Origin: CAZDWZ01 sp964509425 | Lineage (GTDB): Bacteria; Bdellovibrionota_C; UBA2361; SZUA-149; CAZDWZ01 | NCBI GenBank assembly: GCA_964509425.1 | Contig: CAZDWZ010000005.1 | Span: 372,001 to 436,000 of the forward strand | DNA: 64,000 nt | Direction of reading: 5' to 3' | Part shown: positions 45,195-54,985 of the stretch, one piece after another | Layout: the number at the start of each line of letters is the position of its first letter | How positions within the stretch are numbered: the stretch's first letter is position 1 | Made by a program: the position numbers and the translations under genes | The notes under the pieces: generated by a model | Told to the model about the DNA's origin: nothing | Seen by the model: only the letters and a program-made list of their open reading frames with translations | Database searches by the model: none

Positions 45195-47384
45195 TCACCG
45201 TACCAGGGTCTCGAGCGCAGAATATGCGCCGGAAACATCGAGTTTAGCCTTCGCATATTCAAGACAGAGAAGTTGCTCCGATAGATAGACGTCGTATTTT
45301 TGTGAAAGCTTGTCTCGCACGGATTGGGCGAGCATGATTTCATCGTAGGGCGGAGAATCGACTAAAGTTTGGATTCGGCTCTCCACGACTCTTCGAGGAG
45401 CTTCCACCTCGATTGCTATACCCCAGTTTTGCGCTTTCAGGTTTTGAGTCTGAAGAAGCACCGAGATGGTGTCGCAGATTCTGTCCCCGCTCCAAGGGAA
45501 TAACCAGGTACTGCCGTCGTGGTCCACAATTCGCTCCGTTCCGAGCTTGCGATTGTCAAATTCGAAGCGTCCCTCATCGAAGCGAAGCCGGGCGCTTTGA
45601 TCGAGAAATACCGGCGGCGATTGCTCCTGATAAGCCCTAAACATTTCGCATCGAACTCGGTCATGTACCTGACCTGATTCCCCTCCAAACGACGGAGGGT
45701 TGCCACCCTTGGCCGGAGCAAGCTCAATAACCTTCTTCGCGGCATCGACCCTCAGCACGTGCCAACGCTTTCCCGCAAATATGATCAGCGCCTTCTCAGT
45801 TACCGGACGCTCCAGCGGGAGGGTCCCTATGGTGTGTCCGTTTGCCACAAGTCTGTATTCAGCTCGCGTCGCGAACGCAGCGTAAAATTCATAATGATTG
45901 ACGATCCTTTCGCCCTTTGCCGCATGTAAAAGGGTTCCATCACCCGCCTGCATTATGAGTTGTCGATCTCCCATCGTTCGAAGCAGGGATATGAAATGTT
46001 CTTGCGTCAAACCCTCGAACGGTCCTGAGCTGCAGAGGACGTTCCAAAGTTCTTCCGCCTTCATTCCACCATTCTGTGCAATCAGAGAGAGAATCTGCTG
46101 AATCAACGTGGACAGGTGAAGATTCCCCGAGTTCGGCGGCTCACACCACTTTTCCAGAAGCAGCCGCACTGTGGCTATCGTTTGAAATAGCTCAGAACGC
46201 AGAAGCTCTGGAAAGGTGAGCCACGGACTCATCGCCTGATGCTCGATGTAGAGGTAAAGAATCGCGGGTCCGCCGCGACGACCCGAGCGACCGAGCCGTT
46301 GTCGAAGAGATGCGACGGACGGCGGTGCGCCGACTTGTGCGACACAGTGTGCGCTGCCGATATCGAGGCCCATTTCTAGCGTTGAAGTGCAAATAATTGT
46401 CGTGGGCTTCGAGCCATCTTTAATTTCACTTTCCGCATGTTCTCGAATCGATTTCGCCAGGCTACCGTGATGAGGATAGAATTCATTGCGCACGTTTTCG
46501 CGCATGCAAATGTCTCGCAAAAGATCCGCATATAGTTCCACATTTTTGCGGCTGTTTGCGAAAACGAGATTAGTGGTTCCCCTCAGGGTTTCAAAGAGAG
46601 AGCGGGCAATGTCTATTTTTGCGGCTCCAATTGTTGGGAGAGGCTCGTCCTGTTTTGGTGCAAGCGCCTCCGCATCCCAATACTCGTTCTGAAATGCTTT
46701 TAGAATGAGCTTGAGTTCCTGGCCCTCGACGGTTGAGTCGATCAATTTTACTTGCTCACCCGCCCCCGGCCGCAAGAAATCACTCGCCAAATCCATTTCA
46801 CCCAAAGTCGCGCTTAATCCTATTCGGCGAATTTTTCGACAAAGACTCACGTCAATCCGCCGGAGCAAAGATTGTAACTGTTTTCCCCGTTCGTTCCCTA
46901 TGAAGGAATGCAATTCGTCGATGACGATATAGTGAAGCGATTCAAAGACGAAGGGTATTCGATGTCCTTCGTTCACGAACAAGGATTCCAGGGATTCCGG
47001 CGTGATAAGAACTATTCCTTGATTATCGTTAAGGAAGCGCTTCTTACGAGGGCGAGAGATGTCTCCATGCCAAGGATAAACTGATATCTCCAAATGCTCG
47101 CAGAGATTGATCAATCTATCGAATTGATCATTGATAAGAGCCTTGAGTGGGCCGATGTAGAGGGCGGAGGAGCCCGGGTGACTGAGGAGGTGAGAGCATA
47201 TGGGCAGGAACGCCGCTTCTGTTTTTCCACTTGCGGTCGCAGCGCTGATGATCAAATCGCAGTTGTTCTCGAGGATCAGGGGGATAGATTGCTCTTGGAT
47301 ATCTCTAAGAGCAGTCCAACGCTTCTCCCAAATCCACTTTTGGATTCGAATGTCGAGAAGGTGAAACGCTGAGGACGAGGTCAC
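45195..47384 (-). CDS. sngC: Lhr-like DEAD/DEAH helicase, Shango component
   Basis: 729 residues, superfamily 2 helicase. LRDIQEQSIPLIL is the Q-motif region; ISAATASGKTEAAFLP Walker A; VIDELHSF Walker B (DELH); GLSATLGE motif III; RLGRSGRRGGP motif VI. The C-terminal 250 residues resemble the tail of Lhr-type helicases. It is third in a minus-strand operon after a TerB protein and a DUF2791-type ATPase, 30 bases behind the latter. That gene set is the Shango anti-phage system, where all three are required in published work. Confidence 0.85.
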   Translation of the reverse strand: MTSSSAFHLLDIRIQKWIWEKRWTALRDIQEQSIPLILENNCDLIISAATASGKTEAAFLPICSHLLSHPGSSALYIGPLKALINDQFDRLINLCEHLEISVYPWHGDISRPRKKRFLNDNQGIVLITPESLESLFVNEGHRIPFVFESLHYIVIDELHSFIGNERGKQLQSLLRRIDVSLCRKIRRIGLSATLGEMDLASDFLRPGAGEQVKLIDSTVEGQELKLILKAFQNEYWDAEALAPKQDEPLPTIGAAKIDIARSLFETLRGTTNLVFANSRKNVELYADLLRDICMRENVRNEFYPHHGSLAKSIREHAESEIKDGSKPTTIICTSTLEMGLDIGSAHCVAQVGAPPSVASLRQRLGRSGRRGGPAILYLYIEHQAMSPWLTFPELLRSELFQTIATVRLLLEKWCEPPNSGNLHLSTLIQQILSLIAQNGGMKAEELWNVLCSSGPFEGLTQEHFISLLRTMGDRQLIMQAGDGTLLHAAKGERIVNHYEFYAAFATRAEYRLVANGHTIGTLPLERPVTEKALIIFAGKRWHVLRVDAAKKVIELAPAKGGNPPSFGGESGQVHDRVRCEMFRAYQEQSPPVFLDQSARLRFDEGRFEFDNRKLGTERIVDHDGSTWLFPWSGDRICDTISVLLQTQNLKAQNWGIAIEVEAPRRVVESRIQTLVDSPPYDEIMLAQSVRDKLSQKYDVYLSEQLLCLEYAKAKLDVSGAYSALETLVR

Positions 47385-47414
47385 AGATGATCACGCGAAG
47401 TTGATAAATGCATT

Positions 47415-48746
47415 TTACAGCTTGAAAGAACTCAACGTATCGCCTCCCTCCGCAGAGTTCGAATTGATTTCGAGATTTTCGTCATCAATGTCCGGACCAA
47501 GCTCCTCCTGATCCACCGCCACGTTTACGTCTGCCAAAAGGTCCTTCCAGCTGACGTGGGGATTTTGCTCCAAAACAGAAAGTAAGTTCACAAAGGCGAC
47601 TATCGTCGTTCGGGGTGTCCGAAAATACGATTCACCAATTCTCCCTCGGCAATGTTCCATAAATGATTGGAGGGCATCATCGGGAAGAAGGTATTTTGTC
47701 GAATCGCCGAAGGCGTATACCTCGCGGATTTTCAATAGAAGCACATAAAAGTCTTCAGCCGTCAGGTTCTGGAGTCTTAAAACGGGTGCTTGATAGTCTC
47801 GAAGCTCCGTCGAGGCGAAACTATTCTCGGCAAGGCGGGACTGTAATGCAGAATAGCTGTAGAGTCCTCGCCGCGTATCCAAGAGGAACTCCGGTGTGCC
47901 GCTGAACAGAAACGCGAGCCCCGATGATCCCCCTTGGAGAGTGTCGTTCAGTATTCGCAGGAGCTGCTCATAGTTTGAATTCCGCGCCTGCGTATTTGCT
48001 AGTTTATAGAGATTCACCATCTCGTCGCAGCAAATCATGAGACCCTTGAAGCCTGCCAGCTTGGCAAATCGGGCGAAGAGCTTGAGAAAATCGTAAACGG
48101 ACGCGTCATCAATAATGACTCGCACGCCGAGAGCGTTACGCGCCTCTGTTTTAGTGGAAAACTCCCCTCGAAGCCACCGCACGGCGTCCGACTTCAATTG
48201 CTCATTTCCAGTATCGTGACCCTTCCAATACGCGGAGATCACTTGTGAAAAATCGTATCCGTTCACCAATTCGTTAAGGTTCGAAGTTCGCTCGCTAATA
48301 ACGATACCGGGATCGACGTCTCGTGTCTTAGCCTCTTCAAGGGCTTCAGTTATAAAACGCTCCACAACGCTTTGAATGGCACCGCCCTCCGGCTTGAGCC
48401 GGGTCGAGAGATTCCTCATGAGCTCTGAATAGAGACCTCGAGCTTGTCCTGCACTAGCGTGAAGTCGTCTGTCAGGGGCAAGGTCAGCATGCATCGTGAC
48501 AAATTTCTTCTCGAGAGCGATTGAGCGAATTAAGTTTAGGAAAAAGGTTTTCCCCGAACCGTAGTCGCCAATCACAAATCGGATGGAAGAGCCGCCATCC
48601 GCGACGGAGTCGATGTCTCGTACAAGTCCTTCGATTTCTTTTGCTCTGCCTACTTGAATCAGATGTTGCCCGCTTCTTGGAACGACACCTGCACGCAGCG
48701 ACTGCAGGACGTTATCTCTTTCTCTAGGACGAATATTTATGCTCAC
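47415..48746 (-). CDS. sngB: P-loop ATPase (DUF2791/BREX-ATP-binding type), Shango component
   Basis: 443 residues. FVIGDYGSGKTFFLNLI is the Walker A and GLMICCDEMVNLYKL the Walker B. The N-terminal IRPRERDNVLQSLRAGVVP and RTPRTTIVAFVNLL near the end are typical of the DUF2791 ATPases related to BREX BrxC-like proteins. It starts four bases inside sngA, so translation is coupled. The acidic C-terminal tail may contact a partner. Confidence 0.85.
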   Translation of the reverse strand: MSINIRPRERDNVLQSLRAGVVPRSGQHLIQVGRAKEIEGLVRDIDSVADGGSSIRFVIGDYGSGKTFFLNLIRSIALEKKFVTMHADLAPDRRLHASAGQARGLYSELMRNLSTRLKPEGGAIQSVVERFITEALEEAKTRDVDPGIVISERTSNLNELVNGYDFSQVISAYWKGHDTGNEQLKSDAVRWLRGEFSTKTEARNALGVRVIIDDASVYDFLKLFARFAKLAGFKGLMICCDEMVNLYKLANTQARNSNYEQLLRILNDTLQGGSSGLAFLFSGTPEFLLDTRRGLYSYSALQSRLAENSFASTELRDYQAPVLRLQNLTAEDFYVLLLKIREVYAFGDSTKYLLPDDALQSFMEHCRGRIGESYFRTPRTTIVAFVNLLSVLEQNPHVSWKDLLADVNVAVDQEELGPDIDDENLEINSNSAEGGDTLSSFKL

Positions 48747-50935
48747 AACAACAATTCCCTTCCTAGTTCCGTGTTGATTTCCAGAGGATCTTCGCCTTCG
48801 AAGAGCGGCTCAGAAAACTTGTCAAACGCCGCCTCATTCAAGAGGTCCAAAGTGCCGTCCAGAAGAATATCGTATTTTTCGGAAAGCTCTTCAAGTTCGC
48901 TTCGGCTCCATCGACGTTTTTCTAGAAGTGCAATTCCGAAATTTCGTTGCCCAAGTTTCGCGGCGGATACCGCTGCAGTGGCCGTCTCTGTTGAAGGAGA
49001 GCTCTTGCTGTTTTGCTCCGCATCGATAGGCTCATCGAGGAAGATACCCTTAAGGAGCGCGGACACGGTCGCCGTCTCGGCGAGTTTCTGCGTTACCATC
49101 TCGAAGTCGAGCGACCCTGCCGTGTCGCCATTTGGAGCGGGGATGGCATACCCTACGCTGTGATTTGGGCGGGTGCTTACGAGGACCGGCTTCGTCGCAG
49201 CAGCGTGAGCGCTCGAAAATAAGCGCTCAACGCTGAGACCGAGTAACTCGTATATTTTTGTGAGCGACTTCATCTCCGACGGATCGATGATACCGTCCGC
49301 TTGCGCGACAGATACGAGATTATTTGCGATTGCTTCCTTCTCTTCCGAGGAGAGGACCGAGAGTCGTTGTCTGATCCGATTTAGTGAGGGCCGGGACGAT
49401 TTCAGCCAAATCAGATGTGCACGCAGTCGAGTTGCCTCCGCAAGCGAGAGTCGGAGCCAGCGCTCGAGTTGTTTTTCCAGGAATTCTTGTTCGCTCTGTT
49501 CCAACACCCCATCGGACTGAGCGACGACGCAACCAAGGTGGAGCAGTAAAGTGGCCAGCCGGTAATCCTCTCCCGGTGTTTTCATTGCCTGGCTTCGCGT
49601 TCGAAAGACAACAACCGACTCAACCTTCGAAATTTGAGGACCATCAAAGCGAACATCAGGTTCCAATCCAAAACCCATTTTTTCGAGGAGTTGCGAAGCG
49701 GTTATTGAACGGCGCTTTCCGCTGGTTCCCGATTCGTCGCTCAAATCGAGTATCTTCAAGAGATCTGAGCTCTTTACTACGGCGTGTTCGAGATCTGTAA
49801 GCACGGCTTCTAACCATAGTTGTGAAGATGAGATCGCGGAGCCGCGTGAAGTCGAGTGCAACAGCGGCTCAGGGAGCAACGCCCAACTCTCTGTCGACTC
49901 CTTCTTGTCGGGATTCCGTCCGATGAACCGGCTGTAAGAATCCAGCTCGGTGCAGCAATCGTCGGCGAGAGCAAGAAGTCGGTCGATAGGCTGTTTCAAC
50001 ACAGTCACGTCTGGGAGAGTGGTGAGCTCGACGATTGACTCCCTGTTCCATCCACCGCTCGCGGGTCTGTACTCGCCGGCAATCATCGTTTTATTGGCCC
50101 GAAGTACGATCCCCTTTGGAAAGCGCTCTTTGTATCGATGAAGAAAGAGAGCGCCAAACTGTTGGCCGCATCGCCTCACTACGGCCCGACTTTCCATTCC
50201 CGCGGCGAGCACCCAGCTTAGCGCCCAGTCGGCGGGAAGGAGGGTTCGCTCGAGCGCATACCGTGACAACCCAATTCTCAATTCGGCCGAGGGCGAAGAA
50301 GAAGTCGTCGCCGTCTCTCCCTTGGCACTCGGTGGCGCTGTGTGCGTCTGGACCACACACCGCTTGAAACGGAGGAATTCGAGAAGCGATGTCGCATAGC
50401 GATCGAACGAGGGATGGCTTCGGTAGAGTGAAAGTAACCGTGTGATTTCAGCTTCGATGAGTTCACGTTCATCGCTTCCAGGAGAATCAACCAGCAACCG
50501 GCGTTCCAATCCGTAGAAGTAGAGAAACACATAGGTGAGTGGAGCGCCTTGGTCCCGACGTCCATCGGCGAGCCATTGCAGATACCCAGCGCGCGTGCCG
50601 GGCTTGATGTCCGAGTACGACGGCCAGAATCCCGAATCAGAGTGGTTCACCTGGGGGGCTATTTTAAGAGTTGGATCAATGAGTCCAGGATCGGGAGCTG
50701 AGAGCTTGGCAGCCTTCATTCCGGAACCGATGTAGAGCATCCCGTCAGGTATTGTGAATCGATCGACTTTCACCGATTCCCCGGGAGGAATCCATTTCCA
50801 GTCTGTACTTTCGGAGAATCGCCGACGATCCGATTTGGGCGAGTTGCTCTTCCCGACGGATGTATATTTGTCTTTTGGGGATCGAAGTGCCTTAAAGAAG
50901 AAATAGGCAACAACAAAAAGGAAAAAATAGCCCAC
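48743..50935 (-). CDS. sngA: TerB-domain protein with N-terminal membrane anchor, Shango component
   Basis: 730 residues. A membrane segment at residues 1-17 anchors it. The TerB-N domain covers about residues 75-300 (IDPTLKIAPQ, GYLQWLADGRR, FLYFYGLERRLL). A TerB helical domain spans about 475-590, with DGVLEQSEQEFL and ADGIIDPSEMKSL as its acidic metal-binding loops. A TerB-C region closes the protein. The N-TerB-C architecture and the two downstream genes define the system. It is first in the operon, and its promoter should lie in 50936-51065. Confidence 0.85.
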   Translation of the reverse strand: MGYFFLFVVAYFFFKALRSPKDKYTSVGKSNSPKSDRRRFSESTDWKWIPPGESVKVDRFTIPDGMLYIGSGMKAAKLSAPDPGLIDPTLKIAPQVNHSDSGFWPSYSDIKPGTRAGYLQWLADGRRDQGAPLTYVFLYFYGLERRLLVDSPGSDERELIEAEITRLLSLYRSHPSFDRYATSLLEFLRFKRCVVQTHTAPPSAKGETATTSSSPSAELRIGLSRYALERTLLPADWALSWVLAAGMESRAVVRRCGQQFGALFLHRYKERFPKGIVLRANKTMIAGEYRPASGGWNRESIVELTTLPDVTVLKQPIDRLLALADDCCTELDSYSRFIGRNPDKKESTESWALLPEPLLHSTSRGSAISSSQLWLEAVLTDLEHAVVKSSDLLKILDLSDESGTSGKRRSITASQLLEKMGFGLEPDVRFDGPQISKVESVVVFRTRSQAMKTPGEDYRLATLLLHLGCVVAQSDGVLEQSEQEFLEKQLERWLRLSLAEATRLRAHLIWLKSSRPSLNRIRQRLSVLSSEEKEAIANNLVSVAQADGIIDPSEMKSLTKIYELLGLSVERLFSSAHAAATKPVLVSTRPNHSVGYAIPAPNGDTAGSLDFEMVTQKLAETATVSALLKGIFLDEPIDAEQNSKSSPSTETATAAVSAAKLGQRNFGIALLEKRRWSRSELEELSEKYDILLDGTLDLLNEAAFDKFSEPLFEGEDPLEINTELGRELLL

Positions 50936-51572
50936 GAGTTTTGCGACCGGCTAGAGGATTCCCAGGAAGGCGCACGGAAAGCTGAATTATCATAGGCTGA
51001 AATAAAAACGAATAGCGTCATAATCGGTCGGAGGTGTTTCGTTACATATCTTCTATCGGATGTTTTCAGCCCAAGTTTCCAGAGAGATATGAAACGTACC
51101 TGGTGTTGCTTCCAGAGACGCCGCCGTAACCCAGGCTCTCGCGCGCCTGGACCATTTGCTCGGCCGCCTGACGCTTGGATTCCGCCTCTTGGCGATCCTG
51201 CTCACGTCGATCTTTCGCCATCGCTCATTTCACTCCATCGTCTTCTCCCGAGCCCCGCGAGAGCGAAGTCCGGAATCAGAACCCGTTCCACACCCTGCCG
51301 AGCTTTGGGCCTGGGGGCGTCGAAAGGATTCTGATGAGAAGAGAATATGTGAAGAGAAAATGGCTCGAGGATACAACCTGATTGAAACCTAAATTCGCAC
51401 CACTTCTGTCCCAGCGAGCAGCGCCGTCATCGGCGGGCAAACAAGAAAAAGTGGTTCTTGGAATTTCATGTTCGTTGTGGAGAGAGCGAGCATGATTCAG
51501 GTAAAGCAATTATACCGCAGGCTCTCCCGGCCATCAATTGCCCGGCGCCCCCTGAAGTAGTAAACAGCTCGC
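50936..51572. other. Gap between Shango and the SGNH hydrolase gene
   Basis: It contains the Shango promoter region and one possible tiny gene (51066-51221). The stretch 51222-51420 has GC-rich, gene-like composition but no sustained frame and may be a decayed gene. I see no repeat or integrase marking the defence system's border. Confidence 0.4.
51066..51221 (-). CDS. Possible 51-residue basic/acidic helical peptide
   Basis: ATG at 51221 to TGA at 51066. The product starts MAKDRREQDRQEAESKRQAA, a highly charged helix, and ends with a Gly/Ser-rich stretch. Its codons are G/C-ending in the first half. GGAG lies 11 bases upstream, a little far. It may be the remnant of a longer gene or a spurious frame. 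Confidence 0.3.
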   Translation of the reverse strand: MAKDRREQDRQEAESKRQAAEQMVQARESLGYGGVSGSNTRYVSYLSGNLG

Positions 51573-52781
51573 ATGAACGGCCCACAAACGTCACTAAAAC
51601 AGAAATTTCTCCTAACAACGCTCATCCCGCTGTTCTTCTTCGTGGGAATCGAGATCTTTTGCCGGGTTGCGTCGGTTCCTGACCGTTTGTCGAGCAGCAA
51701 AAAGGCAGTCGATCTCGACATGCCGACCTGGGTGCAATCAAGCGATCAGTCCGCCTACATCTTGGCGCATGCGGCAGAGCGCCCTGATTCTCTTGACTGG
51801 ATGCGTCTTTTCGAGCCGGGTGTGGGATACCGCATTCGGATGGTGCCGGGGAAGGAGCAGAGGATTACGAACACTTTTAGCCAAGTCTCGGCAGATCGCT
51901 CCCGTCAATATCTCGTTCGCTCGAATTCTCTCGGGTTCCGGAGTGAAGAAATAACTTCGGAGAAATCGAAGGACACGTTTCGCATTCTGATCTTCGGAGA
52001 TTCGAGCTCCTTTGGGTGGGGGGTAGACGACGGTGACACGTACGCTTCGGTGATGAAGCGCGAGCTCGAGCGGCTGAGTCCCGGCAGGAAAATCGAGGTG
52101 CTTAATTTCTCGATCCCCGGCGATTCTTCGGAGTTCGGAAGACTCATCGCCGAGAAGTATGCGAAGAGCTATGCGCCGGATCTCATCGTCATCGGCTTCG
52201 GCGCGAATGATGCGAAGAAGGTCTACACACCGCATCGTCAGCAGGTGGACCGCTTCCGAGAGAACTCCGAGATGCAAACTCTTCGCCAGGTAGCGCAGAA
52301 GAGCGCCTTCGTCCGAAGCCTCACGACGATTGCCGACGAATGGAGTCGCCAGAAGTCCGCCGACAAGCGGCAGAAGGCAACCGCTGTTCCAGCCGAGCGC
52401 TACGCCGAAAATCTCGACGCGATCGCAAAGGTCGGACTTTCTGCGGGAGCGAAACAGGCTCTGATCCTCACCATGTGTGTGCCTCGCGATTATCGAACCA
52501 TCGCCGCCGGCGTCGCTGACGAGAAGAAGTATCTCTTCTTTGACGGGCAGAAACATCTGACCGACCTCATTCCAGAGATAAAAGCCGGGAACGTTCACCC
52601 GGAGTATTTACAGGAAATGATGACGCTCTATCCTCAGGATCTGAAGAAGAACGACTTCTTCTACATTTCAAATGATGGTTGCCATCCGAATAAGGTCGGC
52701 TACCGTCTTCTTGGCGAAGAACTTGCAAAGCGTATTGAGCCGATCTTGAGAGCGCAGACCAGCGGAAACCAGCCGGTATAA
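51573..52781 (+). CDS. Membrane-anchored SGNH/GDSL hydrolase
   Basis: 402 residues. A membrane segment at about 10-28 puts the enzyme outside the cytoplasm. ILIFGDSSSFGWGVDDGDTY carries the nucleophile Ser, IVIGFGANDAKK the Asn block and DGCHPNKVGY the Asp-x-x-His pair. Such enzymes remove or transfer acyl groups on surface glycans and lipids. It converges with the FG-GAP gene (52791-54785), with nine bases between the two stops. No glycan genes are adjacent. Confidence 0.85.
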   Translation: MNGPQTSLKQKFLLTTLIPLFFFVGIEIFCRVASVPDRLSSSKKAVDLDMPTWVQSSDQSAYILAHAAERPDSLDWMRLFEPGVGYRIRMVPGKEQRITNTFSQVSADRSRQYLVRSNSLGFRSEEITSEKSKDTFRILIFGDSSSFGWGVDDGDTYASVMKRELERLSPGRKIEVLNFSIPGDSSEFGRLIAEKYAKSYAPDLIVIGFGANDAKKVYTPHRQQVDRFRENSEMQTLRQVAQKSAFVRSLTTIADEWSRQKSADKRQKATAVPAERYAENLDAIAKVGLSAGAKQALILTMCVPRDYRTIAAGVADEKKYLFFDGQKHLTDLIPEIKAGNVHPEYLQEMMTLYPQDLKKNDFFYISNDGCHPNKVGYRLLGEELAKRIEPILRAQTSGNQPV

Positions 52782-52790
52782 CGTCCGTTT

Positions 52791-54785
52791 TTATTTCTCG
52801 GGGATGCATCCGCGGCTTGGATCGTAGATGTCCAAGAGCTTGGCGCATTTCGGGAGCACCGGCACCGGCACCGGCGGACCGTTATCGCTCTTCCTGAGCA
52901 GCGTCCGAAACGTCCTTTGATGGCAATCTCGCCCTTTAATTCCAGTGAGGAGTGCGCCCCAGGGCTTTCCGACGCAGCCATCCGGATCAGAAGCACCTGC
53001 GGCAATCATCCCGAAGCCCTTTCGTGCGGCGAGTGGGATTCGGCTGCGGTCGAGGTCTTCGGAGACGATGGAAAGCGATCCGCCTTCGCCGTAGAGGATA
53101 CCTTCCGTTGGGGGGCCGAGCATGTATTTCGCGGTGTTGATCTTCGAGCAGCGATAGTAGGGGCGTTGCTTCTTGTTGTCTATCACTTCGAGTATGGGAT
53201 AGAGCTGAATCGCCGTCAGGATTGAATCATCGGGGCAAGCGCTGGGCATCCACTCGAAGCTCTTCGTGAGAATGTCGCTCTTCGGGAGCTTGCAACAGGT
53301 TCCGAGAGCGACCGGTCCCGCGTCGTCTATTTCCATAAATGCATAGTGCTCTGGGCAAAAACTGTTCCGGCCATTCCGATACAAGTTGTCGCTTCCGAAG
53401 GTGTAGCTGGCGCAGATGAATGGTCCTGTATCGTCGCTTTGTAAGGGATTTACAATCGCGCCTACCTCTCCCTTAACCAGATTGTCGTAGACTATCGGCA
53501 CCGGTCGCCGGGAGGTGCGATCGACTTCGATCGTGAACCGCGGATTCAGGACCACCTCTTTTGACTCGGTGGTGTCAACTTCGAATTTTGAAACACCTTC
53601 TGTGCCGAGTTCGATTCGTCCATTTTCATCCGAGACGTGGAACTTCCCGTTCACGCTTACTCCTTTGTGCCCTTGCGGAGCTCCGGGCGTGATCGTCCCG
53701 ATGAAAAGTCGGTTTCCTTCGGCAAGAAGAAGGTCGTCGCGACCGTCGCCGTCGAAGTCCTCCGTGCCAAGGAGCTTTCGCTTTCGAAGTGCCGACGTGA
53801 GGGTCACATTCGGAAACTCTAAGAGTTCCCCTCCGTATGAGAACGCGATCCAGCTCCCTTGGGCCGTACTCGAAGGGATCACCAGATCATCGAGCCCATC
53901 ACCGTTTATATCTCCGGCTGCCATCGATCCCGAATCGTGTTCCAAAAAGAACGGAAGCGCGAGCTCTCCAAGGCGCTCGTCTGTCAGGTAGGTGAAGCGG
54001 CCAGTCGAGTTCTCGGCTACGAAATACGAAGGCATGCCGTGGGTGATTCGCATGACCGACGAGAAAGTCGCCGAGTCGATGCTAAAGGTCGGCTTAAATT
54101 CCTTCCGAAAGCCGTGCTCGAGGTTGAACCACCCGATGACCAGCACATCGGCGATGTGCCAGTTCGTATAGAACCTCTCATCTAAACCGTCGCGCCGCTT
54201 GCCGAAGCGGAGAAAATGCACGGGAACGTTTTGATCGAAGATCTGTTGTGTCTGCCAGCGGAATTTATAATCGCCGCAGAGCTGCGCGATATGAATTCCC
54301 GATTCCTGATTTGCGGGAGTGATTGCCAACGCGCAAGCCGATTTCTGCAAACGGGCTACTGTGACGCTCGACCAGTTCCGGACTTCGGAAGCTTCCCCGG
54401 CGAGTTTTGGCTGAAAGCTGTGGTTTCCATCGGAGACGCCCAAAATAAGCTGCCTCGAACTCGGATCGAAGGCAAGGATATCGGCCCTTCCATCGCAATC
54501 GAAGTCCCCGAGGCGAAAGCTGCCGAATTGCGCCGGCAGAAAATCATGTTTCCACTCTTTCACCGCGAAGTGCGGAGTGCGCTCGAATTCCGTGAGCTGA
54601 AATACCACGGATTTTGGTTTGCCAGGGTTCGGCGTGGGGTTGTCCTGGCAGATATCAGGGATTTGCCCTCGATACTCATCGGCCTTGGCTTGTCCGCAGA
54701 GCAAAAAAACGAAGGGAACGAGCAAGGAACTCGTCATTCTCGCGACTACCCTCCGGACCCGGCCAAAACAGCGCATTTCAAGCAC
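52791..54785 (-). CDS. Secreted FG-GAP repeat protein with Cys-rich C-terminal domain (copy B)
   Basis: 664 residues in the longest form; the signal peptide (MTSSLLVPFVFLLCGQAKA) begins at residue 17, so a later start is likely. FG-GAP/VCBS repeats include DFDCDGRADILAFDP, DINGDGLDDLVIPSS and DFDGDGRDDLLLAEG, implying a calcium-binding propeller. The last 220 residues repeat the Cys pattern of the protein at 20800-22836 with matching landmarks (CCKLP, LTKSF, RCSKIN, GCVGKPWGALLTG, DPSRGC). It is divergent from a two-component operon of the same type as copy A. Confidence 0.8.
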   Translation of the reverse strand: MLEMRCFGRVRRVVARMTSSLLVPFVFLLCGQAKADEYRGQIPDICQDNPTPNPGKPKSVVFQLTEFERTPHFAVKEWKHDFLPAQFGSFRLGDFDCDGRADILAFDPSSRQLILGVSDGNHSFQPKLAGEASEVRNWSSVTVARLQKSACALAITPANQESGIHIAQLCGDYKFRWQTQQIFDQNVPVHFLRFGKRRDGLDERFYTNWHIADVLVIGWFNLEHGFRKEFKPTFSIDSATFSSVMRITHGMPSYFVAENSTGRFTYLTDERLGELALPFFLEHDSGSMAAGDINGDGLDDLVIPSSTAQGSWIAFSYGGELLEFPNVTLTSALRKRKLLGTEDFDGDGRDDLLLAEGNRLFIGTITPGAPQGHKGVSVNGKFHVSDENGRIELGTEGVSKFEVDTTESKEVVLNPRFTIEVDRTSRRPVPIVYDNLVKGEVGAIVNPLQSDDTGPFICASYTFGSDNLYRNGRNSFCPEHYAFMEIDDAGPVALGTCCKLPKSDILTKSFEWMPSACPDDSILTAIQLYPILEVIDNKKQRPYYRCSKINTAKYMLGPPTEGILYGEGGSLSIVSEDLDRSRIPLAARKGFGMIAAGASDPDGCVGKPWGALLTGIKGRDCHQRTFRTLLRKSDNGPPVPVPVLPKCAKLLDIYDPSRGCIPEK

Positions 54786-54985
54786 TCTCGATTATCCTCT
54801 TGGAATCGGTTGGAATTGCCGATAATAGAAGAGAAATATTCTGTTTGGAACCGAAGACTTGGGTCGCTTTACGAAAATGACCCGGCACCGGTTGGGAGCT
54901 CCGGCGGTTTTGGAGCTTGTACAGATGGGCAGGCGCACGAATTTACGGATTGGGTTTGAACTAAAAAATATCGGAGCACTAGAGT

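Noticed and set aside
45195..50935. BREX system
   Set aside because: The ATPase is of the DUF2791 type related to BREX, but PglX, PglZ and BrxL-like genes are absent; the TerB plus helicase context fits Shango.
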